Below, piece after piece: positions 24,636-32,302 of a stretch of DNA of 64,000 nt. The DNA lies in assembly GCA_045806105.1 (NCBI GenBank), contig JBJMJY010000002.1:1-64000 (forward strand), in the 5' to 3' direction. This DNA comes from AC-32 sp045806105 (GTDB lineage Bacteria; Actinomycetota; Thermoleophilia; Gaiellales; Gaiellaceae). The position numbers and the translations under genes are program-made. Below the pieces are notes generated by a model. That model did no database searches. It saw only the letters and a program-made list of their open reading frames with translations, and was not told the origin of the DNA. Within the stretch, counting starts at the first letter, position 1. Every line of letters begins with the position of its first letter.

Positions 24636-25284
24636 GGACCCCGGCTGGCTCTCGAACGCGTACCTGATCGCGGACGCGCCCGGCGGCACGGCTGTCTTCG
24701 TCGATTCGGGCGCGCCCCTCCGACCGCTGTTCGACGCCGTCTCGAACCACGGTGTGAGGGTCACGCACCTGCTGACGACGCACGCCGACCCCGACCACGT
24801 TGCAGGCGACGACGCGATCCGCGGGCGTTACGGCTGCCCGGTCGTGAAGCGCGACCTCGAGACCGGCGGCCTCTCGATCCGCGCGCTGCCGACGCCCGGG
24901 CACAAGGACGACCACCTCGCCTTCGTCGTCAACGGCGAGCTTTGCTGCAGCGGCGACGTGCTCTTCAAAGACGCGGTCGGCGGCGGCGACTTCGAGCAGA
25001 TCCGGCGCTCGGTGATGGACGTGCTGATGACGCTGCCGCCCGAGACGCGCGTGCTACCCGGCCATACCGACGAGACCACCATCCGCCGCGAGTGGGAGGA
25101 GAACCCGTTCGTCCGGGTCTGGCGCGGCGCGGAGGCCGAGGGCACGGAGGCGGTCCGCGTCGGCGGGGATGAGGCGACGCTCGTCGTCTGGTCGCCCGAC
25201 TACGACGGCAAGGGCAAGGCGTGGGTCCGCTTCCGCGACGGCCGCGACGCGATCGTCGGTGGGTCGCGCGTAGAGCGGCGGTAA
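24616..25284 (+). CDS. MBL-fold metallo-hydrolase (glyoxalase II-like)
   Basis: A 222-residue metallo-beta-lactamase-fold hydrolase. The metal site reads THADPDHVAGDD (a variant of HxHxDH in which the second His is Asp), with further ligands in PTPGHKDDH, SGDVLF and LPGHTDE. VERSMDPGWLSNAYLIAD is the usual N-terminus, which favours GTG 24616; GTG 24592 and ATG 24634 are also in frame. Substrate unknown; thioester or lactone hydrolysis is typical. It is divergent from the truncated regulator and followed after nine bases by the thioredoxin-fold gene. Confidence 0.85.
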   Translation: MIVERSMDPGWLSNAYLIADAPGGTAVFVDSGAPLRPLFDAVSNHGVRVTHLLTTHADPDHVAGDDAIRGRYGCPVVKRDLETGGLSIRALPTPGHKDDHLAFVVNGELCCSGDVLFKDAVGGGDFEQIRRSVMDVLMTLPPETRVLPGHTDETTIRREWEENPFVRVWRGAEAEGTEAVRVGGDEATLVVWSPDYDGKGKAWVRFRDGRDAIVGGSRVERR

Positions 25285-25293
25285 GCTCGCGCC

Positions 25294-25572
25294 GTGGCGA
25301 TCGTCCTACACCGGTGCAAGAACATGTGGGTCAAGCTGCCCGGCCACCCGTGCTGGCGTGTGCAGAATGCGCTCGACGAGGCGGGCGTCGAGTACGAGGT
25401 CGACAAGCTGCCGTGGCCCGGCAACCGCGACGAGACCGAGAAGCGCACCGGGCAGAAGAAATACCCCTGGCTCGAGTTCGAGGACGGCTCGGTCTACCGC
25501 GAGGAGTCGACGGACATGGCGCAGCGAATCCGCGACGGCAAGCTCGCCGAGGCGCCCCGGCTCCAGCGGTGA
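25294..25572 (+). CDS. Thioredoxin-fold (GST N-terminal-like) protein
   Basis: A 92-residue protein made only of a glutathione-S-transferase N-terminal/glutaredoxin-like fold: first strand VLHRC, helix WRVQNALDEAGVEYEV, and the cis-Pro segment KKYPWLEFEDGSVYRES-like turn. Two cysteines (about 8 and 20) do not form a CxxC. There is no C-terminal helical GST domain. A redox or binding role is inferred. GTG 25294; the stop overlaps the next GTG (GTGA). Confidence 0.75.
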   Translation: MAIVLHRCKNMWVKLPGHPCWRVQNALDEAGVEYEVDKLPWPGNRDETEKRTGQKKYPWLEFEDGSVYREESTDMAQRIRDGKLAEAPRLQR

Positions 25573-26204
25573 TCGTCCCGGACGAGATCGACGCCTACGC
25601 GGGGGCGCACACGACACCGCCCGAGCCGCTGCTGGCGGAGCTCGCCGAGGAGACGAGGGCGACGCTTGCCTCTCCGCAGATGCTCACGGGCACCGTCGAG
25701 GGCCGCTTCCTCGAGCAGCTCGTCTTCGCGCTGCAGGCGAGGCGCGTGCTGGAGCTCGGCACCTACAGCGGCTACTCGTCGCTCTCGATGGCGGCGGGCC
25801 TGCCGGAGGGCGGCCACATCGACACGTGCGAGGTCGAGCCCGAGCACGCGGAGGTCGCGCAGCGCTACATCGACCGCAGCCCGCACCGCGAACGGATCAC
25901 GATCCACGTCGGCCCCGCGCTGGAGACGATCGAGCGGCTCGGCGGCGAGTGGGACTTTGTCTTCATCGACGCCGACAAGGTCAACTACGCGAACTACTAC
26001 GAAGCGCTGCTGCCGCGCCTCTCGCCGAGCGGGTTGATGGCGCTCGACAACACCCTCTGGAGCGGACGCGTGCTGGACGGTTCCGACGACACCGAGTCGA
26101 CGCGCGCGATCAGGGAGATCAACGACCGCATCGCCGCCGACGACCGCGTGGTCGCGGTCCAGCTCAGCGTGCGCGACGGCGTGACGCTCGTGCGCCGCCG
26201 CTAG
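25569..26204 (+). CDS. SAM-dependent O-methyltransferase (class I, CCoAOMT-like)
   Basis: A 211-residue methyltransferase of the caffeoyl-CoA/catechol O-methyltransferase group. SAM-binding motif I is RRVLELGTYSGYSSLSMA, motif II CEVEPEHAEVA, and the metal-binding motif FVFIDADKVNYANYYEA, with the second set LMALDNTLWSG. It would methylate a catechol-like hydroxyl with divalent metal. GTG 25569 overlaps the upstream stop by four bases, so it forms an operon with the MBL hydrolase and thioredoxin-fold gene. Confidence 0.9.
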   Translation: MIVPDEIDAYAGAHTTPPEPLLAELAEETRATLASPQMLTGTVEGRFLEQLVFALQARRVLELGTYSGYSSLSMAAGLPEGGHIDTCEVEPEHAEVAQRYIDRSPHRERITIHVGPALETIERLGGEWDFVFIDADKVNYANYYEALLPRLSPSGLMALDNTLWSGRVLDGSDDTESTRAIREINDRIAADDRVVAVQLSVRDGVTLVRRR

Positions 26205-26261
26205 TCGGCGCAGCGTTCTCTGTTCCCGCGCGCGCGAGGCGAGCCGCGATGCGGCCCCGGC

Positions 26262-26267
26262 TACACT
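26262..26267 (+). promoter_or_regulatory. Candidate -10 element of tRNA-Ala
   Basis: TACACT ends 10 bases before the tRNA 5' end, the expected place for a -10 box. No -35 resembling TTGACA was found. Confidence 0.35.
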
Positions 26268-26277
26268 GTGCGCGCCC

Positions 26278-26350
<73 letters not shown>

Positions 26351-26355
26351 TCATC

Positions 26356-26381
26356 AGAAGGCCCTGGTAACAGGGCCTTCT
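26356..26381 (+). terminator. Strong hairpin after tRNA-Ala
   Basis: AGAAGGCCCTG, loop GTAA and CAGGGCCTTCT give an 11-bp perfect stem, six bases after the tRNA. The flanking T-run is poor (TCACG follows), but position and strength suggest transcript termination or 3' processing. Confidence 0.6.
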
Positions 26382-26408
26382 CACGTAGTGAGCCTTTTCA
26401 CGTAGTGC
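26381..26408. repeat. 10-bp direct repeat beside tRNA-Ala
   Basis: TCACGTAGTG occurs at 26381-26390 and again at 26399-26408, separated by 8 bases. It lies between the tRNA hairpin and a gene fragment and could mark a past rearrangement; with so few bases chance is possible. Confidence 0.35.
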
Positions 26409-26563
26409 ACGTGGTCGCCGGGACGCAGACCTGGGTCCCGGCAGCCGACGGCCTGCCGCAGGCCGCGGCCTCCGGGCTCACGCTGGTGAACGACAAGAAC
26501 GGCGACCGCCTGCTCTACGCCGCGACGCACGGTCGTGGCGCCTGGCGGCTGCGCCTCAGGTAG
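26405..26563 (+). pseudogene. 3' fragment of a BNR/beta-propeller protein gene
   Basis: Fifty-two codons encode VAGTQTWVPAADGLP, LTLVNDKNGDRLLYAATHGR and GAWRLRLR before a TAG stop. LYAATHGRG is the usual last blade of BNR-repeat (sialidase/xyloglucanase-like) propellers. Nothing upstream in this frame continues the propeller; instead the tRNA-Ala hairpin and a direct repeat adjoin it. I read it as the leftover C-terminus of a deleted gene. Confidence 0.6.
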
Positions 26564-26637
26564 GACGCACCTCCGAACGGCTCGAGCGGCCCTGGAGATG
26601 GGGCCCTTCGTCTGCCATGTGGCACGGTGTCGTCGTG

Positions 26638-27084
26638 GTGATCCGGGTCGGAACCGAGCGCGACTTCGCACGGCTGCGCGAGATCGCCGTCGACGCGAAG
26701 GCGCACTGGGGGTATGACAGGGAGCGCGTCGAGGATTGGGGGAGGCGCGGCGACTTCGAGCCGGAGAGCCTCCAGGCGCTGGAGGTCTACGTCGCCGAGG
26801 CCGACGGCAAGCCCATCGGCTGGGCATCGCTGATCCCGCGTGGCGAGGTCGGCTGGCTCGAGGACCTCTGGGTCGACCCGCCTTGGATCGGCCGCGGTGT
26901 CGGGCGGCTCCTGTTCGAGCACGTGGCCGACCGCGCGCGCGAGCTCGGAGCGCGGCGGCTCGAGTGGGAGGCCGAGCCGAACGCGCAGGGCTTCTACGAG
27001 CGCATGGGGGCGAGCTACGTGCGCGAAAGCGAGGTCACCGAGTGGGGGCGGGTGCTGGACGTGCTCGGCGTGGAGCTCGAGTGA
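26638..27084 (+). CDS. GNAT family N-acetyltransferase
   Basis: A 148-residue acetyl-CoA-dependent acetyltransferase. The fold is clear: IRVGTERDFARLREIAV, strand 4 VGWLEDLWVDPPWIGRGVGR (acetyl-CoA pyrophosphate loop GRGVG) and the end NAQGFYERMGASYVRESEV. Substrate unknown. GTG 26638 fits the family N-terminus; an ATG at 26617 would add seven residues. The stop overlaps the GTG of the GH3 gene (GTGA). Confidence 0.85.
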   Translation: MIRVGTERDFARLREIAVDAKAHWGYDRERVEDWGRRGDFEPESLQALEVYVAEADGKPIGWASLIPRGEVGWLEDLWVDPPWIGRGVGRLLFEHVADRARELGARRLEWEAEPNAQGFYERMGASYVRESEVTEWGRVLDVLGVELE

Positions 27085-28136
27085 CGCGCCTCGCGGCTGC
27101 CGCGGTGTGCGCGGCTCTGGCGGCAGGTGTGGCTGCAAGCGCGCCGGCGCGCGACTCGGCGGCGCCGACGCTCGCGCAGCTGGTCGGGCAGAAGCTCGTC
27201 GTCTCGATGAACGGCACGGCTCCGTCGCCCTCGCTCCTGCGGCGCGTGCGACGCGGCGACGTCGGAGGGGTGATCGTCCACCGCTTCAACTTCGGCTCGA
27301 GCGCGGAGCTGCGGCGGATCACCCGGGCGCTGCAGCTCGCCGCCGTGTCCGGCGGCCGGCCGAAGCTGCTGATCGCCGTCGACCAGGAGGGCGGCGACGT
27401 CAAGACGGTGCCATGGGCGCCGCCGTCGCTCCCACCCGCGCGGATGGGTGAACGGGCGCGTGAGCAGGGCCGCCGCACCGGGACGAGCCTGCGCGCGCTG
27501 GGGATCAACGTCGACCTCGCGCCGGTCGCCGACGTCCCGGCCTCGCGCGCCTCCGCCGTCTACCGCCAAGGGCGGACGTGGTCGTTCGACCCGCTCGAGA
27601 CGGCGCAAGAAACGGGCGCGTTCGCGGCGGGGCTGCACGACGGTCATGCCGTGGCCACGGTGAAGCATTTCCCGGGCCTCGGTCTCGCCCTGCGCAACAC
27701 CGACCGTGCACTCGTGCGGATCAAGGCTCCGCGCAGCCGCTTCGCGCCCGGGCTCGTGCCGTTTCGCGGCGCGATCCGCGCCGACGTGCCAGTCGTGATG
27801 CTCTCGAACGCGATCTATGACGCGTACGACCCGGTGAACGCGGCCGGCTGGTCGCGCGCGATCGCAACGACGCTGCTGCGCCGGGAACTCGGCTTCACCG
27901 GTGCGTCGATGACGGACTCGCTGGACGGCGCCGCTCGGGTGCGCGGGATTCCGCCGAACGGGCTGGCCATCGGCGCGGCCAACGCCGGCACCGACCTGAT
28001 CCTGCTGACGGGCTCCGAAGCGGCGACGCGCGACGTCTACACAACACTCCTACGCGCGGCGCAGAGCGACCGTGTCGGCCGCGCCACGCTCGAGTCGTCC
28101 TACCGCCGGATCCTCCGCCTGAAGGCCCGGTTGTAG
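27081..28136 (+). CDS. Secreted glycoside hydrolase family 3 (NagZ-like)
   Basis: A 351-residue exported enzyme with a signal peptide (about 1-23). The TIM barrel matches beta-N-acetylhexosaminidases of GH3: LLIAVDQEGGDVKTVPW, GINVDLAPVADVP, ATVKHFPGLG and the nucleophile region GASMTDSLDG (Asp). In classical NagZ the mobile loop after KHFPGHG has a D-S-H acid/base dyad; here the equivalent reads NTDRA, with no His, so the acid/base step may differ. It may act on peptidoglycan fragments or surface glycan. GTG 27081 overlaps the upstream stop. Confidence 0.85.
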   Translation: MTRLAAAAVCAALAAGVAASAPARDSAAPTLAQLVGQKLVVSMNGTAPSPSLLRRVRRGDVGGVIVHRFNFGSSAELRRITRALQLAAVSGGRPKLLIAVDQEGGDVKTVPWAPPSLPPARMGERAREQGRRTGTSLRALGINVDLAPVADVPASRASAVYRQGRTWSFDPLETAQETGAFAAGLHDGHAVATVKHFPGLGLALRNTDRALVRIKAPRSRFAPGLVPFRGAIRADVPVVMLSNAIYDAYDPVNAAGWSRAIATTLLRRELGFTGASMTDSLDGAARVRGIPPNGLAIGAANAGTDLILLTGSEAATRDVYTTLLRAAQSDRVGRATLESSYRRILRLKARL

Positions 28137-28148
28137 GGTCGTCCCACC

Positions 28149-29084
28149 GTGCCCGCCACCGGCATCCTCGACGCGATCGGCGCCACGCCGCTGGTACGGC
28201 TGCGGCGGATCCCGCCGGAAGGCGCCGAGATCTGGGTGAAGCTCGAGTACCGCAACCCGACGGGCTCGATGAAGGACCGGATGGCGCTCGCGATGATCGA
28301 GGGAGCGGAGCGCGACGGCCTGCTCGAGCCGGGGACGACCGTCGTCGAGTACACCGGCGGCAGCACCGGTCCCGCGCTTGCGTTCGTCTGCCGGGCAAAG
28401 GGTTACGGGGCGAAAATCGTCATCTCGGAGTGCTTCAGTAAGGAGCGCATCAGCCTCACACGGGCGCTGGGCGCCGAGCTGGAGCTGCTGCCCGCGGTCG
28501 AGGAGCGCGGCCGCGTGACGGCTCAGGACATCGCGAACATGATCGAGCGCGCCGCCGAGCTCGCGCGGGAGCCCGGCACGTACGCGACCGACCAGTTCAA
28601 CAACCCGTACTCGATCCCAGGCCACCGTGCGCGGCTGGGCCGCGAGATCTGGGAGCAGACCGACGGCAGCGTCGCGGCGTTCGTCCAGGGGATCGGCACC
28701 GCCAGCGCCCTCATCGGCGTCGGCCGGGCGCTGAAGGAGCGAAACGACGAGGTGCACGTGGTAGGGCTCGAACCGGCGGGATCGGCCGCGATCTCCGGCG
28801 GTCCGAGCGGCTCCTTTGCGATGCAGGGCTGGTCGGGCATGGTGCCGCCGCTCTGGGACGACGAGCAGGTGGACGAGGTCTGGCCGGTCGAAGACGGCGA
28901 GGCGCTGGCGATGGTCGTGCGCCTGGCGCAGGAGGAGGGGATCTTCGCGGGCACCTCGAGCGGGGCGAACGTGGTCGGCGCTCTTCGGGTGGCTGCGTCG
29001 CTTCCGCCCGGCTCCGTCGTCGTCACGCTGGCCGTCGACAGCGGCTTTAAGTACATGACCGGACCGCCGTACGGAACGCTCTAG
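28149..29084 (+). CDS. Cysteine synthase-like PLP enzyme
   Basis: A 311-residue fold-type II PLP enzyme of the cysteine synthase/cystathionine beta-synthase group. The PLP lysine is in NPTGSMKDRMA (about 38-48), the substrate loop is EYTGGSTGPALAFV, and the phosphate-binding loop is QGIGTASALIGV with GTSSGANVVGAL near the end. The expected product is cysteine or a related beta-substituted alanine from an activated serine. No serine acetyltransferase or sulfur gene adjoins it, so the true substrate is open. GTG start 12 bases after the GH3 stop. Confidence 0.9.
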   Translation: MPATGILDAIGATPLVRLRRIPPEGAEIWVKLEYRNPTGSMKDRMALAMIEGAERDGLLEPGTTVVEYTGGSTGPALAFVCRAKGYGAKIVISECFSKERISLTRALGAELELLPAVEERGRVTAQDIANMIERAAELAREPGTYATDQFNNPYSIPGHRARLGREIWEQTDGSVAAFVQGIGTASALIGVGRALKERNDEVHVVGLEPAGSAAISGGPSGSFAMQGWSGMVPPLWDDEQVDEVWPVEDGEALAMVVRLAQEEGIFAGTSSGANVVGALRVAASLPPGSVVVTLAVDSGFKYMTGPPYGTL

Positions 29085-30261
29085 CGCAATTCGCTCGCCG
29101 CTTTAGCGCCCGCCGCGGATCCCGCGGCACGCGCTCTCGCTCTTCGCGGTCGGCCGGCGGCTCTACGCCGTCGGCGGCTGCGTCACGCCGCAGCTCGTCG
29201 ACAGCCAGGCCGTCGAGACGCGGCCGCTCACTGCCGCCACAGCGTCGAGGGGTAATACTCGTACGTGACGCGGTCGAGGAGCTCGATCCGGACCCCGGCC
29301 CGCAGCATCCGCTCGCCGCGGAACCAGTCGCCGGCAACGCCGAGGGCCGATGCGACGTGGTCGCGCTCGAAGAAGCGCAGGTGCGCGTGGACGAGCGCGC
29401 CCTTGAGCGGCAGGCGGTCGGGCAGCACGGCGATCTCGTCGCGGGTCGTCCCGTCCGGATGCTGCTCCCGTAGCACGCCCTGGACGGCCTCGGCGCGACG
29501 CTCCCGCGCCGCCTCGAGCAGCAGCGCGACCGCGTCGGCCGGCAGCGAGTCGTCGTCGTCGAAGTCGAACAGCCAGCGACCGCTCGCGAGCCGGTACCCC
29601 TCGTTGCGGGTGAGCGTCGAGCCTGCGAGCCAGTGGCGCTGCGCGTTGGCGTAGACGTAGCGCTGCGGGAGGGACGCGCCGGCACGCCCTGGACGCGCGT
29701 CGCCGGCTCGACGTCCCGGACGACCACGGCGCCGGCGGCCACGACCGCCCCGGCGCCGACCGTCACGCCGTTCACCACGGCCGCGCTCATCCCTATCACC
29801 GCGCCGTCGCCGACGAGGCTGTTGCCGGCGACGTTGGCGCCGGGGTTCAGCACGGCTCCCGCGCCGATGCGCACGTGGTGGCCTACGAGCGCGCCGCGCG
29901 CGACGAGCGAGTGCGGCCCCAGCTCGGCGCCGGCGCCGACGACCGCGCCCGGGCCGACTACGGCGCCCTCGCCGACGGCCGCGGACGGACTGACCACGGC
30001 GGCGGGGTGGACGACAGTCTCGACCCGCCAGCCGTGCTCGGCCAGCCGCGACCAGAGGGCAAGCCGGTCGCCGCCTAGGCCGATCGCCACGCTGCCCGGT
30101 TCAGCCTCGAGGCCGACCACCGGCAGGCCGTGGATCTCGCTCCCCACGCGGGCCGGGTCGACAAGCTCGAGCAGTGCGGCGACCTCGTGCCCCGCCGCGC
30201 GGGCGTACTCGACGACCTCGAGCGCGAACGACCCAGTCCCGGCCACGTGCAGCTCTGCCAC
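29047..30261 (-). CDS. NeuD-like sugar O-acyltransferase with out-of-frame 3' fusion
   Basis: Residues 1-195 form a complete NeuD/PglD-type acyltransferase: a Rossmann N-terminal domain (LHVAGTGSFALEVVEYARAA) and a left-handed beta-helix of hexapeptide repeats (GEGAVVGPGAVVGAGAELGP) ending in the usual TRVQGVPARP. It would acetylate an amino sugar. Beyond about 29690 the frame continues for about 210 residues of Arg/Ser/Thr-rich nonsense, because the DNA there encodes a truncated GT2 in another frame. The protein may still work if the tail is tolerated or removed. GTG 30261. Confidence 0.7.
   Translation of the reverse strand: MAELHVAGTGSFALEVVEYARAAGHEVAALLELVDPARVGSEIHGLPVVGLEAEPGSVAIGLGGDRLALWSRLAEHGWRVETVVHPAAVVSPSAAVGEGAVVGPGAVVGAGAELGPHSLVARGALVGHHVRIGAGAVLNPGANVAGNSLVGDGAVIGMSAAVVNGVTVGAGAVVAAGAVVVRDVEPATRVQGVPARPSRSATSTPTRSATGSQARRSPATRGTGSRAVAGCSTSTTTTRCRPTRSRCCSRRRGSVAPRPSRACYGSSIRTGRPATRSPCCPTACRSRARSSTRTCASSSATTSHRPSALPATGSAASGCCGPGSGSSSSTASRTSITPRRCGGSERPRLDGLAVDELRRDAAADGVEPPADREERERVPRDPRRALKRRANCARAFRTAVRSCT
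29107..29230 (+). pseudogene. Kelch-type beta-propeller fragment
   Basis: The frame reads RIPRHALSLFAVGRRLYAVG, then GCVTPQLVDSQAVETRPL. The RH-x-L-x-FAVGRRLYAVGG pattern is the typical last Kelch blade. It has a stop codon just upstream and no start, and it runs into the opposite-strand glycosyltransferase remnant. It is best read as a 3' remnant of a lost Kelch-repeat gene. Confidence 0.5.
29228..29683 (-). pseudogene. Family 2 glycosyltransferase, 5'-truncated
   Basis: In this frame the protein reads LPQRYVYANAQRHWLAGSTL, ASGRWLFDFDDDDSLPADAV and ends EYYPSTLWRQ. The DDDD stretch is the metal-binding D-x-D region of GT2 enzymes, and the C-terminus is complete. The first 60 or so residues, with the VSVVIPTYN-type nucleotide-binding start, are missing: upstream the sequence turns directly into the end of the acyltransferase gene, in another frame. 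This marks a deletion junction near 29665-29690. Confidence 0.65.
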
Positions 30262-30472
30262 CGCGTGGACGATATCGCTCTGGCGATTTTGAGGTGAGCA
30301 GGGCTACGATCCGACGGCGCCGCGCCGAGGGCGGCGCACGCACTCGGCGGCGACGCGGATCGGCCGCGTGTTCACTGGCCGGTCTACGACATCGGCGACC
30401 AGCCGGTCAGCGCACGGCCGCGGCGCCTGGGCGCTGACGCTGTCGCGGCCGTAGCCGAGGTCCGAACGGACG

Positions 30473-30501
30473 GTGCCGCCCGGCCTCACGCCGGGCGGCA
30501 C
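30473..30501. terminator. GC-rich hairpin downstream of the excisionase-like gene
   Basis: GTGCCGCCCGGC, loop CTCAC and GCCGGGCGGCAC form a perfect 12-bp stem. It lies just after the 30511 gene on the minus strand. The 30262-30472 stretch next to it shows no gene I can support. Confidence 0.5.
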
Positions 30502-30510
30502 TTCGTCTGC

Positions 30511-30762
30511 CTAGCTCCGCCGGTTCTCCGCGAGCCAGGCGTCGAGCTCGTTCCGGCTGAAGAACAGCCGGCCCTCGACCTTGCTGTGCGGGATCTGGTG
30601 CAGGTGCTGGCGCAGCCAGCGGATCGAGACGCGCATGTACTCGGCGGCCTCGGCCGTGCTCATCCACGGCGAGGAGTTCGAGAGCTGCAGGCGCTCGGCG
30701 AGCGCGGTCGCGAGCGCGTCGAGATCCGTGCGCGAGTTGTGAGTCTGAGTCTGCTGATGCAA
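30511..30762 (-). CDS. Excisionase/MerR-type helix-turn-helix protein
   Basis: An 83-residue protein with a C-terminal winged HTH of the excisionase (HTH_17) family: WMSTAEAAEYMRVSIRWLRQ, then IPHSKVEGRLFFSRNELDAW. Such proteins bind short operators or help recombinases, but no integrase is near, so a small regulator is as likely. Start TTG 30762 has AAGGAG about ten bases upstream. No partner gene on the strand is obvious; a strong hairpin follows. Confidence 0.75.
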   Translation of the reverse strand: MHQQTQTHNSRTDLDALATALAERLQLSNSSPWMSTAEAAEYMRVSIRWLRQHLHQIPHSKVEGRLFFSRNELDAWLAENRRS

Positions 30763-30815
30763 TGGAAAGCCTCTCCTTCGATCGCCTTGCGCAGCCGCGG
30801 CGCGCGGCTGCCCTG

Positions 30816-31151
30816 CTAGGCGGGGAGGGGAGGGGCGCGGCCGGCGTGCCGCGAAGCAAGCGCGGCCGCCCGAAGCGGCGACGAGCCGAAGAAGACGCCG
30901 AGGCTCGCCGACCGAAGCCGCACCACGTGGGCGGCGCGGCGGGCGAGCGTGAGCGCGAGGTCGTCGGCGGTGCGCATCAGCGCCCGGACGAGCCAGAGCG
31001 CGATGAGACCGCACGGCACCTGCAGCAGGAGGCCGGCCAGGAGCGCCGGCTCGGCCGCGAGCACCGAGCCGAGGTCGCCTTGCAGCAGCCGCTCGAGGTG
31101 CTCGTGCGCGAGCACCGCGGCCGACGGGATCCAGAGCAGCGGCGTCCTCAC
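30816..31151 (-). CDS. Small membrane protein, unknown
   Basis: A 111-residue protein with one to two hydrophobic segments (LLWIPSAAVLAH, and ALLAGLLLQVPCGLIALWLV about 36-55) and a basic, low-complexity C-terminus. It starts at GTG 31151, 59 bases after the NlpC/P60 gene on the same strand, so it may be co-transcribed. No family recognised and no ribosome site stands out; the C-terminal third may be poorly conserved. Confidence 0.5.
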   Translation of the reverse strand: MRTPLLWIPSAAVLAHEHLERLLQGDLGSVLAAEPALLAGLLLQVPCGLIALWLVRALMRTADDLALTLARRAAHVVRLRSASLGVFFGSSPLRAAALASRHAGRAPPLPA

Positions 31152-31210
31152 CGTCTCATCGTGCCAGACTGCGCCCGTTCGCACGATCGTGCCGCGGGTT
31201 GCCGCGACCG

Positions 31211-32227
31211 TCAGACGCCGAACGGCCTGACCGCGCCGACGAAGCCGAAGGCGTAGCCGGGCTGCGAGAGGGACGAGATCTTGACCACGTCGCCGGTGTG
31301 CGGCGCCTGGATGAACTTGCCGCCGCCGATGTACATGCCCTCGTGTTGCGGCCCGCGCGCGCTCGGCTCGAAGAAGACGAGGTCGCCCGGCTGCAGCGCC
31401 CACGGCGGCACGCGCACACCCTCGTAGAACTGCGAACCGGTGTAGTGCGTCAGCTCGATCCCGAGCTGCGCGTAGACGTACTTCGTGAAGCCGGAGCAGT
31501 CGAAGCCGGTCAGCGGGTCTTCGCCGCCCCAGAGGTAGGGGACGCCGAGGTACTGCATGGCGAGCTGCACCGCCTTCCCGCCGACCGTCCCGTTCGTCGG
31601 GAGGCCGAGCAGCTGCGCCGCGGGGAGGCCGAGGTCGGAGCTGCCCGTGTCGGCGCCGTGGCCGCTGACGCCGAGGGCGAGCCACGAGAGGTGTGCCACA
31701 TGGTGGTGCGGCTGCGGAGGCAGCGCGGCGCGCGCGAGCCCGACCAGCAGCTGCGACCCGGGGTCGATCCCGAGCGACGAGTCGCCGGCGACGACGCGCA
31801 GCCCGACGACGCCGCTGCCCTCGCCGGGCACGACCGCCTCCTGCAGCACGACGAGGTAGCTCGCCGGCCCGAGCGGCACCAGCGTGTTCGGCCGCGGCGC
31901 GACCGCCTTGCCGTTCACCGTCAGCCCGGACACGACGGCGCCTCTGAGCCCGTGCGCCGGCACGAAGATCCGGTCGGCGTAGACGAGCCCGCCGGCGATC
32001 GTGACGCCGCGCAGCGAGACGCCGTGGGCGCTGCGCGAGGACGCGTCGAAGCGCAGCGTCCAGCCGCCGTCCTGCATCGACGCGAACGCGCCTTGGCGGG
32101 CCGCGGCGACGAGGTGTCCCTGCGCGTCGCGGATCTCGGCAATCGCGCCGAGCGCGCTCGGGCTGAACGCGAGCAAGGACGCCGCAGCCCCGAGCAGGCC
32201 GAGAAGAAGCCGACGCACGCGCGGCAT
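31211..32227 (-). CDS. Secreted NlpC/P60 (C40) peptidoglycan peptidase
   Basis: A 338-residue exported protein: signal peptide (about 1-28, LLLGLLGAAASLLAFSPSALG), a beta-rich middle part (about 30-215) and a C-terminal NlpC/P60 domain. Catalytic Cys lies in GGEDPLTGFDCSGFTKYVYA, the His in PQHEGMYIGGGKFIQAPHTG. It cleaves cell-wall stem peptides. ATG 32227; the promoter must lie in the 75 bases shared with the divergent Fur-type regulator, so it could also respond to that regulator. Confidence 0.9.
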   Translation of the reverse strand: MPRVRRLLLGLLGAAASLLAFSPSALGAIAEIRDAQGHLVAAARQGAFASMQDGGWTLRFDASSRSAHGVSLRGVTIAGGLVYADRIFVPAHGLRGAVVSGLTVNGKAVAPRPNTLVPLGPASYLVVLQEAVVPGEGSGVVGLRVVAGDSSLGIDPGSQLLVGLARAALPPQPHHHVAHLSWLALGVSGHGADTGSSDLGLPAAQLLGLPTNGTVGGKAVQLAMQYLGVPYLWGGEDPLTGFDCSGFTKYVYAQLGIELTHYTGSQFYEGVRVPPWALQPGDLVFFEPSARGPQHEGMYIGGGKFIQAPHTGDVVKISSLSQPGYAFGFVGAVRPFGV

Positions 32228-32269
32228 GGTTGCACAGCGGCAGGCGCGGCGCTGCATTCCGCAAGTTCT

Positions 32270-32288
32270 GAGAATGAGAAGCGTTTGC
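32270..32288 (+). promoter_or_regulatory. Candidate Fur/Zur box
   Basis: GAGAATGAGAAGCGTTTGC matches 13 of 19 positions of the classical Fur-family box, counted by eye. It lies 14 bases before the GTG of the Fur-type gene, in the region shared with the NlpC/P60 gene. Autoregulation by the adjacent regulator is inferred. Confidence 0.4.
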
Positions 32289-32302
32289 AGTAAGCTCACC
32301 TC

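Noticed and set aside
30511..30762. Excisionase of a prophage or integrative element
   Set aside because: The HTH_17 family is also common in stand-alone regulators, and no integrase, relaxase or phage gene is nearby.
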